Shown here one piece after another: positions 51,612 to 61,140 of a DNA stretch of 64,000 nucleotides (position 1 is its first letter; the number at the start of each line of letters is the position of its first letter). A model generated the notes under the pieces. The model did no database searches, was not told where the DNA came from, and was given only the letters and a program-made list of their open reading frames with translations. The translations under genes were made by a program, and so were the position numbers. Source of the DNA: Brevibacterium casei CIP 102111 (GTDB taxonomy: Bacteria; Actinomycetota; Actinomycetes; Actinomycetales; Brevibacteriaceae); NCBI RefSeq assembly GCF_900169275.1, contig NZ_FXZC01000001.1, positions 248,001-312,000 of the forward strand, in the 5' to 3' direction.

Positions 51612-54350
51612 TCAGACGCGCCGGGGCACGCCTTCACCCGCGAGCACCCGCTCCGCCCACTGCGCGAGCCGGGTCCGGTCGATCTTCGAGTTGTGGCGGA
51701 TGTCGGTCGGGAAGCTCGGAGCGACGAGGACGGCGGCGAGATCGGCCCCCGTCCCGGCGACGAGTTCGCGCAGCCGTGCGGTGAGCTCGAGCGGAGCGAG
51801 CCCGGGACGCAGGTCCGTGCCCTCGGCGTCGAGGACGGCGACGAGCGCCTCCGTCCCGATCGGACCGACACCGACGACGGCACTGCGGGTGACCTGACCG
51901 TCCGTGTCGATGAGGGCCTCGAGTCCGCCAGGACCGACCGGTCCCTGCGGTGTCGTGATGACGTGCTGGAGGCGGCCCTCGAGCCAGACCCGGCCCGCAT
52001 CGTCGATGTGCCCGATGTCGTTCGTCCGGTGCCAGTCCTTCCCGCCGAGGCGGTCCCGCCCCGCGTGCGCGGTCGTGCGCCAGAGATTGTCGTACCCCGA
52101 GCGCAGATGCGCGGCACTGACGACGAACTCGCCGAGGCGGCCCTGCGCCTGGGCGCCCGTGAGCAGATCGTCGGAGGCGAACCCCGACTCGTCGATCGGC
52201 GCGAGCGCCAGCGTCACTCCGTCGATCGGGGTGCCCACGCACACGCCGAGGTCGGACCCGGCCTCGGCCGCAGCCACCCCGGCCGCGTCGATGTCGGTGA
52301 GGAGGAGGCCCTCGGTCATCCCGTACGGCGAGTGGATCGACGCATTCGGGAACACCTCGGCGATCGACTCCATGAGCTCAAGCGGCACCGGCGCCCCGGC
52401 GGAGAGGACGAGGTCGACGCCCGCGCACGCCGCCCGCTGGGCATCGTCGAGCTCACCGGCGGTTCGGGCGACATTCCGGTACGCGGCGGGTGAGGCGAAG
52501 ACCATCGTCGCGTTGCCGGCGATGATCGCGTCGGCGATGGCCGTGGCCGTGAGCGTCTTCGGCTTCGTCACGGACATGTCCGGGGTCACCGAGGTGGCCC
52601 CGATGGCGGGTCCGAGCAGGGCGAAGGGCGGGAAGCCGGCGACGAGCCCGGTGCCCTCGCGGACGTCGAAGACCCGGGTGAGCACCTCGGCGAGGGCTGC
52701 GATGTCCCCGTGCGTGTACCGCACGCCCTTCGCCGGACCCGTCGACCCGGAGGTGAAGAGGACCGCGGCATCGGCGTCGGGCCCGGGGGTGGGCAGGTCC
52801 CCGAAGATCGGGGTGCGGGAGAGTTCGGTGAGGCTCGTCTCGGTGCCGAAGACCCTCCGCTGGACCGTCCCGAGCGGGGAGACCGAGATCCGGCGTCCCG
52901 GCCAGCCGAACGCGCGGGCGAGCCCGAGACCGGGCAGCTCGCCGATGATCCACTGCGGATCCGCCGAGGTGACCGCCCGGGTCATCCCCGCCGGACCGAG
53001 GCCGGCATCGGCGACGACGGCGACCGCGCCGATCTTCAGGCACGCGTAGAGGGCGGCGGTGAGGTTGTTGCCGGGCGGGACGAGCATCGAGACCCGGTCG
53101 CCGGGCTGCACGCCGAGGTCGCGCAGGCCGTGGGCGATCGCGGTGGTGACGTGCCAGAGGTGGCGCCAGGAGATCTGCTGGGCAGGGTCCTTCGAGAAGT
53201 CGACCGAGGCGATCGCCTCGTCGTCGCGGCGGGCGTCGAGGATCGCGGTGACCGGGCGGGTTGTGGCTGCGGATGTGCCGACCGGCGCCGAGGCGGTCGA
53301 CCCGGGGGCGGTGCTCGCCCCATTGTCCGCGGCGCTCGCCTCATTGTCCGCGACGGCAGTGGTCGTCGGGAACTCCGCGTCGAGCCATTCGAGGACGGTG
53401 CCGGGCACGTCCCAGTCCTCGCCGACGAGATGGGAGCCGAGTTCGAAGCGGTGGATATCGGCGTGCGGCAGGCGCCCGCGCAGATCACGCAGGTAGCGTT
53501 CGAGGAAGACCGGGTCCTTCGGCCCCCAGATGAGCAGCGCCGGACGGTCGAAGGCGGCGATGTCGGCACCGATGCGCTGGAGCTCGTCGTAGGAGGGGTG
53601 CCGTTCGTCGACGGGGATGTCGGCGACGAAGCCGCCGATCCCATGCCGCTGGGCCGCGGACTCGTACGGGGCGCGGAAGCCGGCGCGGACCTCGGGGGAG
53701 AGGTCGCCGAGGCGCAGCGTCACCCGGAGGAACCCGTCGGTGAGCACGGTCGCCGTCGGCAGCATCGGACCTGCCAGGGTCGCCCGCAGCGGAGCGGGGA
53801 TCGGTGCGTCCTCCGGCTGGTGGACTGCTGTGTTGAGGCTGATCGCGGCGTCGACACGGTCGCGGTTCCGCGCCGCCCAGCCGAGCGAGAGGACCCCGCC
53901 CCAATCATGGCCGAGGGTGACGACGGGATGGCCTGTCCCCGCCTCGGCGAGGAGAGGAGTGACGACGGCGTCGAAGTCGGCGATGCGCTGGGAGATCCGA
54001 CGCACCTCGGCGCCGTGAGGGGTCGGCAGACCATCGTGCGGCAGCCGTTCGGAGAAGCCCATGTCGAGCTGGTCGGGGGCGATGATCCGCCACGCACGTC
54101 CCCCGTCGGCGGCGGAGGCGAGGCTGACAGCGGCGAGCCGACGCCACAGGTACGACCATGTCGGATTGCCGTGGAGGGCGAGGATCGTGCCCTCGGGTTC
54201 GATGCCCTCGGCCTGCAGGGACGCAAGCGTGTCGAGGACGTGGAAGTCGTGGGGGCCGTCAGCGGTCTGCGCCGTGACGATCCGGGACCACGCGGGATCC
54301 CACTCGGGCAGCGTCGGGGGAGTCGTTGCCGGCCGTGCAGGGTGCCTCAT
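51612..54350 (-). CDS. oleBC: OleBC fusion: beta-lactone decarboxylase and beta-lactone synthetase
   Basis: 912 residues from ATG 54350, eight bases after the oleA stop, with GAGG upstream; a much longer open frame extends upstream but reads antiphase through oleA. OleB half (about 1-330): an alpha/beta hydrolase of the haloalkane-dehalogenase type with LHGNPTWSYLWR and the nucleophile Asp in LGHDWGGVLSLGW; it releases CO2 from the beta-lactone to give the cis-olefin. A linker with the repeat ASAADN/EASAADNGAS (about 336-360) follows. OleC half: an AMP-forming ligase with VLFTSGSTGPAKGVRYTHGD near 570 and SPYGMTEGLLL. Fused OleBC is characteristic of Gram-positive olefin producers. Confidence 0.93.
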   Translation of the reverse strand: MRHPARPATTPPTLPEWDPAWSRIVTAQTADGPHDFHVLDTLASLQAEGIEPEGTILALHGNPTWSYLWRRLAAVSLASAADGGRAWRIIAPDQLDMGFSERLPHDGLPTPHGAEVRRISQRIADFDAVVTPLLAEAGTGHPVVTLGHDWGGVLSLGWAARNRDRVDAAISLNTAVHQPEDAPIPAPLRATLAGPMLPTATVLTDGFLRVTLRLGDLSPEVRAGFRAPYESAAQRHGIGGFVADIPVDERHPSYDELQRIGADIAAFDRPALLIWGPKDPVFLERYLRDLRGRLPHADIHRFELGSHLVGEDWDVPGTVLEWLDAEFPTTTAVADNEASAADNGASTAPGSTASAPVGTSAATTRPVTAILDARRDDEAIASVDFSKDPAQQISWRHLWHVTTAIAHGLRDLGVQPGDRVSMLVPPGNNLTAALYACLKIGAVAVVADAGLGPAGMTRAVTSADPQWIIGELPGLGLARAFGWPGRRISVSPLGTVQRRVFGTETSLTELSRTPIFGDLPTPGPDADAAVLFTSGSTGPAKGVRYTHGDIAALAEVLTRVFDVREGTGLVAGFPPFALLGPAIGATSVTPDMSVTKPKTLTATAIADAIIAGNATMVFASPAAYRNVARTAGELDDAQRAACAGVDLVLSAGAPVPLELMESIAEVFPNASIHSPYGMTEGLLLTDIDAAGVAAAEAGSDLGVCVGTPIDGVTLALAPIDESGFASDDLLTGAQAQGRLGEFVVSAAHLRSGYDNLWRTTAHAGRDRLGGKDWHRTNDIGHIDDAGRVWLEGRLQHVITTPQGPVGPGGLEALIDTDGQVTRSAVVGVGPIGTEALVAVLDAEGTDLRPGLAPLELTARLRELVAGTGADLAAVLVAPSFPTDIRHNSKIDRTRLAQWAERVLAGEGVPRRV

Positions 54351-54358
54351 GGATTCCT

Positions 54359-55387
54359 CTACCACTCGATCTCGGTCATGGCGGTGTTGAGCCCCGATCC
54401 CACGCCCATGCAGAGGATCCGGTCTCCGCGCTGGAGCGTCTCGACCTCCCGGCTGAGCGTGATCGGCAGGGACGCAGGACCGACATTGCCGAGCTCCGGG
54501 TAGGTCACGGGGATCCGTTCCGGGTCGAGGCCGGCGGCGCGGGTGATCGAGTTCGTGTGGACGTCGGAGACCTGGTGCATGACGTAGCGGTCCATGTTCC
54601 GCCAGTCCCAGCCGTTCTCGTGCGCCTCCTCCCATGCGGCGACGACGAGCTCCATCCCTCCGGCCAGCAGGCCCTTGGTGTCGGTGAACATCCCGTTGTG
54701 GTCACCGACGCACAGCTCATGGTGCTGCGTGGCCGCCCGGGTGATCCCGCCGAGGATGCGGTGGCCCTCCGGGTGCCTGTCCGCGGGTCCGAGGACGGCG
54801 GCGGAGGCTCCGGAGCCGAGGGTGAGGGAGGCGAACTCGTTGAGGTACTCCTCACGGGTGATGCCGGAGCGGGTGAGGCGGCGCAGGGTCGCCTCCTGCA
54901 CGCGGGAGGCGTCCTCGCCGGCGACGACGAGAGCGTAGTCGATCTGGCCGGCGTCGATCATGTTCGCGGCCAGGGTCATGCCGTTGACGAACCCGAGGCA
55001 CGCGTTGGCGATGTCGAAGTTCATCGCCTGCGGGCCCAGCCCGATCCCGGCGTGGACGCCGACGGCCACGGACGGCTCGAGGTGCTCGCGGGTCACCGAG
55101 GTGTTGACCATGAGGCCGATCGCCGACGGTTCGACTCCAGCCTCGGCCAGCGCCTTGCCGCCGGCGGCGACGGCACCGGCGACGAAGTCGCTCGGCTGGT
55201 CCCAGTTGCGGCGGGACTCGACACCGGCCACGCGCTGGAGGAGACCCGTGGGCAGGCCGAGGGTTGTGAGGGTATCGGCGAGGCGCTCGTCGAATTCGTG
55301 GGAGGTCACTTCATTCGGGGCGACGATCTCGGCCAGACCGAGAAGCGCCACGTTCGAGTGCCGGAAAGTTGCGTTGCCGTTCGCCAA
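54359..55387 (-). CDS. oleA: OleA: thiolase-fold head-to-head fatty acyl condensing enzyme
   Basis: 342 residues. The thiolase fold resembles FabH; the nucleophile Cys is in FDIANACLGFVNG, followed by the His in MHQVSDVH and the Asn in LGNVGPASLP. TREHLEPSV carries the Glu that OleA, but not FabH, uses to deprotonate the second acyl chain. Its position before oleBC and oleD settles the assignment. It condenses two fatty acyl-CoAs to a 2-alkyl-3-ketoacid, the first step of long-chain olefin synthesis. Confidence 0.93.
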   Translation of the reverse strand: MANGNATFRHSNVALLGLAEIVAPNEVTSHEFDERLADTLTTLGLPTGLLQRVAGVESRRNWDQPSDFVAGAVAAGGKALAEAGVEPSAIGLMVNTSVTREHLEPSVAVGVHAGIGLGPQAMNFDIANACLGFVNGMTLAANMIDAGQIDYALVVAGEDASRVQEATLRRLTRSGITREEYLNEFASLTLGSGASAAVLGPADRHPEGHRILGGITRAATQHHELCVGDHNGMFTDTKGLLAGGMELVVAAWEEAHENGWDWRNMDRYVMHQVSDVHTNSITRAAGLDPERIPVTYPELGNVGPASLPITLSREVETLQRGDRILCMGVGSGLNTAMTEIEW

Positions 55388-55578
55388 TTGAGGTTCTCAT
55401 CCCTTTTCGGGTCGTTCGTCGACGTCTGCCTTGGCCGCCTTCCCGCGCGGGGTGGGCGCTGTCGGGCGGAGGAAGTCCGGGGACTATCCTAGCGCGCGGT
55501 TGCTGAGATCGTTCTCAGCGCCGGGAACCCGGGGGACCGAGATCGCGGGAGCAGGTGCGGCCGACCTCGCCACCGGGT

Positions 55579-55641
55579 GCGTGTGCCGGGACCCTGGGCG
55601 CGTGTGCCGGGACCCCGGTCGCGTGTGCTGGGGTCAGCGGG
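55579..55641. repeat. Three-copy 21-bp tandem repeat
   Basis: GCGTGTGCCGGGACCCTGGGC (55579-55599) is followed by a copy with three changes (55600-55620) and a more diverged third (55621-55641) that runs into the end of the membrane-protein gene at 55634. Confidence 0.85.
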
Positions 55642-56635
55642 TGAACCATGTGAATCCGTCGTAGGCGAGCCCGGTCGCGCAGAGCACGGCGATGCCGGCG
55701 AGGACGATCGAGGTCACGGTGTGCGAGACTTTCGAAGCCTGGAACCGTTCGGCCCGCGAATACGCCATCGGACGGTCGGTGACATTGCGGCCGAACTGGG
55801 CGAAGATCCGCCAGTCCATGACGTCGATGAGGGACTTCGCGGCGAGGGTGACGACGATGATGCAGCCGACGGCCATGAAGAGGAGGAAGACGAAGCCGAG
55901 GAAGCCGTAGTCGGTGAAGAACCTCACGACGCGGTCGCCGACGGCCGCGGCGAATCCCGAGAACCCTTCGCTCATCGGCAGCGGGTCGAAGGAGTCCATG
56001 ATCGAGTTGAGCGTCATCCGGTCGCGTTCGGTCCGGGAGGCGCCGATGTACATGACGAGGGCGGCAGCAAGGGCCACGCCGAGGTTGATGATCGTGATCG
56101 TCGAATTGTCCGGCCAGAAGTCCAGGGACTTGATCGTGTACGTTGCTGCCAGCGCGACGCAGACGATCGCCCCGACGAGGGCACCGACGGTGGCCGGCAG
56201 GAGCAGGTTGTTGAAGAAGACGAAGGCGATCGCGGCGAGGAGCGCGGCACCGAGGATGTAGGTGAACACCGCGAGCGTGTCGCCCGACGAGGAGGTGGCC
56301 GCGCGCCGGTTCTGGGCGATCATCTGCCCCGAGTAGCCGATGTTCTGGGCGAGTTCGGCCGTCGTGGCCTTCTCGTCGGCGTCTGCGGTCGGCATCACCC
56401 GGGTCTCGGCTTCGTCGGCGCTGTAGCCGCGGACGTCCCGACGGCGCGGCGGCTGGCCGTAGCCTCGCGGGCTGCCCTGCTCGGGGTAGCCCGGCTGTCC
56501 GTATCCCTGGCCTCCTGGTCCGCGGTGCTCCGGGGCGGGCTGCCACTTCCCGACCTTGGCCGCCAGCAGGTAGATGAGGATGACGACGATGGCCGCGAGG
56601 ACTCCGATGGAGATATTGGCGCCGATCTCGCTCAT
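55634..56635 (-). CDS. Multi-pass membrane protein with Pro/Gly/Gln-rich loop
   Basis: 333 residues. An N-terminal helix (about 8-26) is followed by a Gly/Pro/Gln/Tyr-rich loop (EHRGPGGQGYGQPGYPEQG), a helical segment (TTAELAQNIGYSG) and at least six further hydrophobic helices between about 120 and 330. The last third includes a DRPMAYSRAERF loop. I recognise no family; it is likely a conserved actinobacterial membrane protein. It is divergent from the SDR gene. Confidence 0.75.
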   Translation of the reverse strand: MSEIGANISIGVLAAIVVILIYLLAAKVGKWQPAPEHRGPGGQGYGQPGYPEQGSPRGYGQPPRRRDVRGYSADEAETRVMPTADADEKATTAELAQNIGYSGQMIAQNRRAATSSSGDTLAVFTYILGAALLAAIAFVFFNNLLLPATVGALVGAIVCVALAATYTIKSLDFWPDNSTITIINLGVALAAALVMYIGASRTERDRMTLNSIMDSFDPLPMSEGFSGFAAAVGDRVVRFFTDYGFLGFVFLLFMAVGCIIVVTLAAKSLIDVMDWRIFAQFGRNVTDRPMAYSRAERFQASKVSHTVTSIVLAGIAVLCATGLAYDGFTWFTR

Positions 56636-56779
56636 AGGGACTTCCTTGCCGAATGGACAACAGTGATCTTGTCTATTCTATTGGCACCCTCACCGGCCCG
56701 CCGACCATCGCCGCTCGACCCCGTCGGCATGGGTAAGCTGAGAGGGATCCCAGCGCCCGGCATTCGAAGGAGAATCCCG

Positions 56780-57583
56780 ATGAGCAACGCCCAAGCCTTC
56801 ACCACCGCGGCCATGCCGCTCGACCAGCAGCTCGTCCTCGTCACGGGCGCCGGCCGCGGGCTCGGCGCGGCGATCGCCAAGGCCTTCGCCCACGCCGGAT
56901 CAGGACTCGTCATCAACTACCGGTACTCGGCCGACGCGGCAGAGGAGCTCGCCGAGGCCATCCGGGCCCGTGGTGGTCGCGCGGCGGCAGTCGAGGCCGA
57001 CGTCACCGATGATCGAGCGGTCGACGCGATGTTCGAGACGGCGCAGGAGGAGTTCGGCATGCCCGTCTCGACAGTCGTCAACAGTGCGCTGCTCGACTAC
57101 TCCTTCAACGGCGAGGAGCGTCAGCCCGCCGATGAGATCGACTACGACGACCTCTCGGAACAGTTCCGGGGGACCGTCGGGGCGGCGATGAACACGATTC
57201 AGGCGGCTATGCACGGCTTCCGGGAGATCGGGTCCGGGCGCGTGATCAACATCGGCACCAACCTCGTCCAGCATCCCGTCGTCCCCTATCACGACTACAC
57301 CGCCGCCAAGGCCGCTCTGCTCTCGCTGACCCGGACCTTCGCCCGTGACCTCGGGCCCGCAGGTGTGCGCGTCAACATGGTCTCCGGCGGCCTTCTGCGC
57401 ACGACCGACGCATCGGCGGCCACCCCTGAGGACGTCTTCGATGAGGTCGCTGCGGCCTCGGCGCTCGGGCATGTGACGACCCCGGAGGAGTTCGCCTCGG
57501 CGGTGATCTTCTTCGCCTCCCCGGACTCGCGCGCGGTGACCGGACAGAACCTCATCGTCGACAACGGCTACGTCATGCGGTGA
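56780..57583 (+). CDS. Short-chain dehydrogenase (FabG-like 3-oxoacyl reductase)
   Basis: 267 residues from ATG 56780 with GAAGGAG upstream. Classical SDR: VTGAGRGLGAAIAKAF near 20-35, DVTDD, the NSALLD-type Asn, catalytic YHDYTAAKAALLSL (YxxxK) and a C-terminal FFASPDSRAVTGQNLIVDNG. The Ser normally seen in the catalytic triad corresponds to the NIGTN region, where Thr or Ser is not obvious. Substrate unknown; lying about 1.4 kb upstream of the ole operon, it may or may not act on fatty-acyl intermediates. Confidence 0.85.
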   Translation: MSNAQAFTTAAMPLDQQLVLVTGAGRGLGAAIAKAFAHAGSGLVINYRYSADAAEELAEAIRARGGRAAAVEADVTDDRAVDAMFETAQEEFGMPVSTVVNSALLDYSFNGEERQPADEIDYDDLSEQFRGTVGAAMNTIQAAMHGFREIGSGRVINIGTNLVQHPVVPYHDYTAAKAALLSLTRTFARDLGPAGVRVNMVSGGLLRTTDASAATPEDVFDEVAAASALGHVTTPEEFASAVIFFASPDSRAVTGQNLIVDNGYVMR

Positions 57584-57709
57584 GCGGCGGCGGTGCCCGC
57601 GACGGCGGGAATCGTTATGCTGGAGCGATATCATTCGCGGTGACCTGGGCAGATCGTGTCATTGCGGCGACAGGACCAGACCCAATGGCGGCACCCGGGA
57701 GGCGGAGCG

Positions 57710-58642
57710 ATGGTGGACGGGCGCGGACAGGCCTCCGACGGGGGAGGCGCCGCGGACCGGAGAGCCCCGACACGCGAGTCGACCGGCACGTCGAGTCTCG
57801 CGGTCACGCTGCGCACGGTGATGCCTGAGCTCACCCCCGCAGAGAAGAAGATCGCCCGCGCGCTGCTCGCCTCCTATCCGCTTGCCGGGCTCGAACCGAT
57901 CGCCGACCTCGCGTACTCGGCCGGCGTGAGTGCGCCCTCGGTGGTGCGCTTCGCCCGGACGTTGGGCTTCGACGGGTATCGGGGGCTCCAGGACGCGCTC
58001 AAAGTCGAGATGCGCGAACGCGAGGAGTCGAACCTCTCCCAGGCCGAGGTCAGCAGGGCGGATGACGAACCTGTCTTCGAGGCCGCCAGGCGCGGGTATC
58101 ACGCGGGGATCGATGAGACCTTCGACTCCGTCATCGGCGACGAATTCGATCGCGCCGTCACACTCTTCGCTCAGCCGAAGCGGACCATGGCCCTCGTCGG
58201 CGCCTCCTACACAGGGTACGTCGCCGACATCTTCCACGCGCAGCTCGCGCCCTTGAGGCCCGGTGTCACCAGGCTGTCGTCGAGTCCGCTGTTGGCCGCG
58301 ACCGAACTCGTCGACCTCCGACGAGGAGACCTCCTCGTCGTCTTCGATGTCCGCCGCTATGAGCCGATGATCGCCGAGGTGGTGAGGATCGGAAAGGAGA
58401 TGGGACTGACGACGGTGGTCTTCACCGACCTCTGGCTCTCACCTGCGGCGGCGCTCGCCGATCACGTGCTCACCGCCGATGTCAGAGCGTCAGGACCCGC
58501 CGACACCCTCGCGCCGATGCTCGCTCTCGTCGAAGCGGTGTGCGAACTCGTCGCCGCTGAGCTCGGGCAGGAGAGTGTGGACCGGCTCGCTCGCATCGAC
58601 CCGGTGCGACTGCGGCTGCGGGGCAACATCGACCGCCTGTGA
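57710..58642 (+). CDS. RpiR/MurR-family transcriptional regulator
   Basis: 310 residues from ATG 57710 with GGAGGCGGAG upstream. The N-terminal HTH_6 domain (about 38-110) reads TPAEKKIARALLASYP and SAPSVVRFARTLGFDGYRGL. The C-terminal SIS domain (about 150-290) contains MALVGASYTGYVAD and VVFTDLWLSP and would bind a sugar phosphate. Its target genes are unclear: nothing sugar-related is adjacent. It is followed by the 911-bp gene-poor region. Confidence 0.88.
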   Translation: MVDGRGQASDGGGAADRRAPTRESTGTSSLAVTLRTVMPELTPAEKKIARALLASYPLAGLEPIADLAYSAGVSAPSVVRFARTLGFDGYRGLQDALKVEMREREESNLSQAEVSRADDEPVFEAARRGYHAGIDETFDSVIGDEFDRAVTLFAQPKRTMALVGASYTGYVADIFHAQLAPLRPGVTRLSSSPLLAATELVDLRRGDLLVVFDVRRYEPMIAEVVRIGKEMGLTTVVFTDLWLSPAAALADHVLTADVRASGPADTLAPMLALVEAVCELVAAELGQESVDRLARIDPVRLRLRGNIDRL

Positions 58643-59553
58643 TCAGGCGGCGCCTTGCAGGCGGCTCAGCGCCGCGGACCGGGGTGGTGCCGGTGCCGGA
58701 ACGGCACGGTGGGGAATCCGGTGGCTGCGACGACCCAACTCGGAGGGCCGTCACCGGAGCCAACGGAGCCGCCGGTCGGATGTCGCGGCGGCGAGGTCTG
58801 GGGGAGGAACGGCGATGTTCCGTCCTGGGCGGAACGGATGCCGGTGTGCGGACCTGCGGGCCCGGAGGCTCCCGCGCCGGTCGCATCGATGGGGGACACG
58901 ATTCGTTTTCCCTTCTCATCCATCGGTGACTCCGACGGTGAGCCGGGGATCGCGATACTGAGTCTGGTGAGTGAGGGCGGGGACGGTTGACATCGTCGTC
59001 CGTCGGCGGCTCTCGACACTTGTTCGGAGAGCGTCGTTTCCGGGATGGGTGCGGTGCATGGGGATCCGTTCTCGGGAATGCTGCCACAAGACGAACTGTC
59101 GGGCAGGGGAGCGCTCCCTGTCGAGGGAACGCTCCGCCTGTCGGGGGATTCCGGCAACGCGAGGGTCAACGCTGCGGGCAACGGCGATCGGACTGGCCGG
59201 CGATGGGAGTCTCACAGGACTCCGAAGCCGATCCCGGCAGTGAGGGGCAACCAAGGATCAGCGCATCGACGACGGTGGCACAGGCCTGCGATCACGAAGG
59301 TGACCGCGTCCGAGACGTCGGCGACAGTCGCTTGTGAGTATGGAATTTTCATTCCAGACTATGGCATGGACGACCGAATGTAACCCCAGTTTTGGGATTT
59401 TTTCGGGGCTTACCGGATGAATTCTCATCACCGCAGGTGAGCGGCGAGGAACAAAGGGCGATTGTCAGGCGCCGTTGCCGTTTCAGCCCGCGTCGGTCGA
59501 GGCGAGGAAGCGCTCCGCCCGCGCCGAAGAGACGGGCACCGAGTGCGCCATGG
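58643..59553. other. 911-bp intergenic region without a convincing gene
   Basis: The overlapping reading frames here lack the third-position GC bias and codon logic of the neighbouring genes and have no recognisable domains. Structure present: the inverted repeat GGAGCG...CGCTCC with TCCCT/AGGGA (59107-59136), which includes the palindrome GGGAGCGCTCCC; a perfect dyad TGGAAT-TTTC-ATTCCA at 59341-59356; and CCCCAGTTTTGGGA followed by six T (59384-59403), a candidate intrinsic terminator on the plus strand. A small RNA ending at the terminator, or the decayed remnant of a gene, are both possible. Confidence 0.55.
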
Positions 59554-61140
59554 TCAGCGACTGTGTCCGCGCGAGATGCGGAACGTGTCGGCGCGTGCGG
59601 CGGCCCAGTCCGCCGCCCAGTCCTCGGGCGGCGTATCGCGGAGGAGTTCGCCGGGTTCGAGCCAGTCGTAGAGGCGCGCGTACGACCACGATTCGGATGG
59701 GGAGAGGTTGCGGCGCAGCATCGTCGGTTCGAGTTCGCTGGGATGGGCGGCCCCCATCGACGCCATGAGGCGGGTCGCCTCGGCGACCGTGCCGTCATGG
59801 TAGTTGCGCACGCGCTCGGCCTTGTCCGGGACGTAGATCGCCCGCGCCCGCCGGGCGTCCTGCGTCGCAACGCCGACCGGGCACTTGCCGGTGTGGCACG
59901 TCTGCGCCTGGATGCATCCGACTGCCATCATCATCGCCCGCGCTGAGTTCGTGAAGTCCGCGCCCTGGATGAGGCGCTTGACGATGTCGGAGCCGCTCGC
60001 GATCTTCCCCGAGGCACCCACCTTGATCTCGCTGCGCAGCCCCGCACCGACGAGCGCGTTGTGGACGATCATCAGCCCCTGCGTGAGCGGAAGGCCGACA
60101 TGGTCCTCGAACTCGAGCGGAGCCGCTCCCGTGCCGCCCTCGGAGCCGTCGACGATGATGAAGTCCGGGGTGATCCCGGTTTCGATCATCGCTTTGCAGA
60201 TCCCGAGGAATTCGGTGCGCGAGCCGACGCAGAGCTTGAAGCCGGCAGGCTTGCCGCCCGAGAGATCGCGCATCTTCGCGATGAATTCGAGAAGCTCGAT
60301 CGGGGTGGAGAAGACGCGATGATTCGGGGGACTGATGCAGTCCTGGCCCACGGGCACGTCGCGGATCGTCGCGATCTCCTCGGTCACCTTCGCCCCCGGG
60401 AGCACGCCGCCGATGCCGGGCTTCGCCCCCTGGGAGAGCTTGAGCGAGACCATCTTCACCTGCGGGTCCTGCGCCTTGGCCGCGAACTTGTCGGGGTCGA
60501 AGTCGCCGTCCGGGGTGCGGGCACCGAAGTACCCGGTGCCGAGCTCCCAGATGAGGTCGCCGCCGAACTCGCGGTGGTACGGAGAGATCGACCCCTCGCC
60601 CGTGTCCTGCGCGAAGCCGCCCATCGCCGCGCCCTTGTTGAGCGCACGCACGGCGTTGTCGCTGAGCGATCCGAAGCTCATCGCCGAGACGTTGAGCAGG
60701 GAGATCTCATACGGCTGGGTGCAGTCCTTTCCGCCCACCCGGATCCGCGGCGGTGCCGGGGAGTTGGGGATCGGCGCGTTCGTGTGCATGAGCGCTTCGT
60801 ACCCGGTGCGGGCGACGTCGCGCTCGGTGCCGAAGGCGTGCTCGGAGTGGATGCCCTTCGACCGCTCGTAGATCGTCGTCCGGGTGTCGCGGTTGAAGGG
60901 GCGGCCGTCCCAGTTCCGTTCGATGAAGTACTGCTGGATCTCGGGACGGATGGATTCGAGGAGGAAGCGTGCGTGTCCGGCGATCGGGTAGTTGCGCAGG
61001 ATCGCGTGCTTCTTCTGCGTCAGGTCCCATGCTGCGAGGGCACCGAGCCCGATCGCCGAGGCGGCAGCGGCGACGCGGGCCACCCGCTGTCCTGTCGTCT
61101 CTCCGGTGACCAGGCGGACTATGGGAAGCTGACCTGCCAT
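59554..61140 (-). CDS. FMN-binding glutamate-synthase-domain protein
   Basis: 528 residues from ATG 61140 with GAAGGAG upstream. One N-terminal hydrophobic segment (about 24-42) suggests membrane association. The remainder is a GltS FMN-domain (TIM barrel): LLNVSAMSFGSLSDNAVRAL, GEGSISPYH, KLSQGAKPGIGGVLPG, VDGSEGGTGAAPLEFEDH and the iron-sulfur Cys cluster CIQAQTCHTGKCPVGVATQ. Glutaminase and NADPH-binding domains are absent, so it is the stand-alone archaeal-type or ferredoxin-GOGAT-like subfamily, whose physiological reaction is uncertain. Confidence 0.9.
   Translation of the reverse strand: MAGQLPIVRLVTGETTGQRVARVAAAASAIGLGALAAWDLTQKKHAILRNYPIAGHARFLLESIRPEIQQYFIERNWDGRPFNRDTRTTIYERSKGIHSEHAFGTERDVARTGYEALMHTNAPIPNSPAPPRIRVGGKDCTQPYEISLLNVSAMSFGSLSDNAVRALNKGAAMGGFAQDTGEGSISPYHREFGGDLIWELGTGYFGARTPDGDFDPDKFAAKAQDPQVKMVSLKLSQGAKPGIGGVLPGAKVTEEIATIRDVPVGQDCISPPNHRVFSTPIELLEFIAKMRDLSGGKPAGFKLCVGSRTEFLGICKAMIETGITPDFIIVDGSEGGTGAAPLEFEDHVGLPLTQGLMIVHNALVGAGLRSEIKVGASGKIASGSDIVKRLIQGADFTNSARAMMMAVGCIQAQTCHTGKCPVGVATQDARRARAIYVPDKAERVRNYHDGTVAEATRLMASMGAAHPSELEPTMLRRNLSPSESWSYARLYDWLEPGELLRDTPPEDWAADWAAARADTFRISRGHSR

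Noticed and set aside
51542..52117. N-terminal extension of oleD by about 190 codons
   Set aside because: It overlaps the oleBC coding sequence in a different frame, and conserved SDR sequence begins at the ATG at 51541.
52710..54503. A 597-codon plus-strand open frame opposite oleBC
   Set aside because: Shadow frame: oleBC has complete hydrolase and ligase motifs on the minus strand.
54351..54635. N-terminal extension of oleBC by 95 codons
   Set aside because: It would run through the end of oleA in another frame; the ATG at 54350 has GAGG upstream and starts just before the conserved hydrolase sequence.
58655..59383. Several 70-170 codon open frames in the gap after the RpiR gene
   Set aside because: They overlap one another on both strands, lack ribosome-binding sites and domain patterns, and do not show the third-position GC bias of the real genes.
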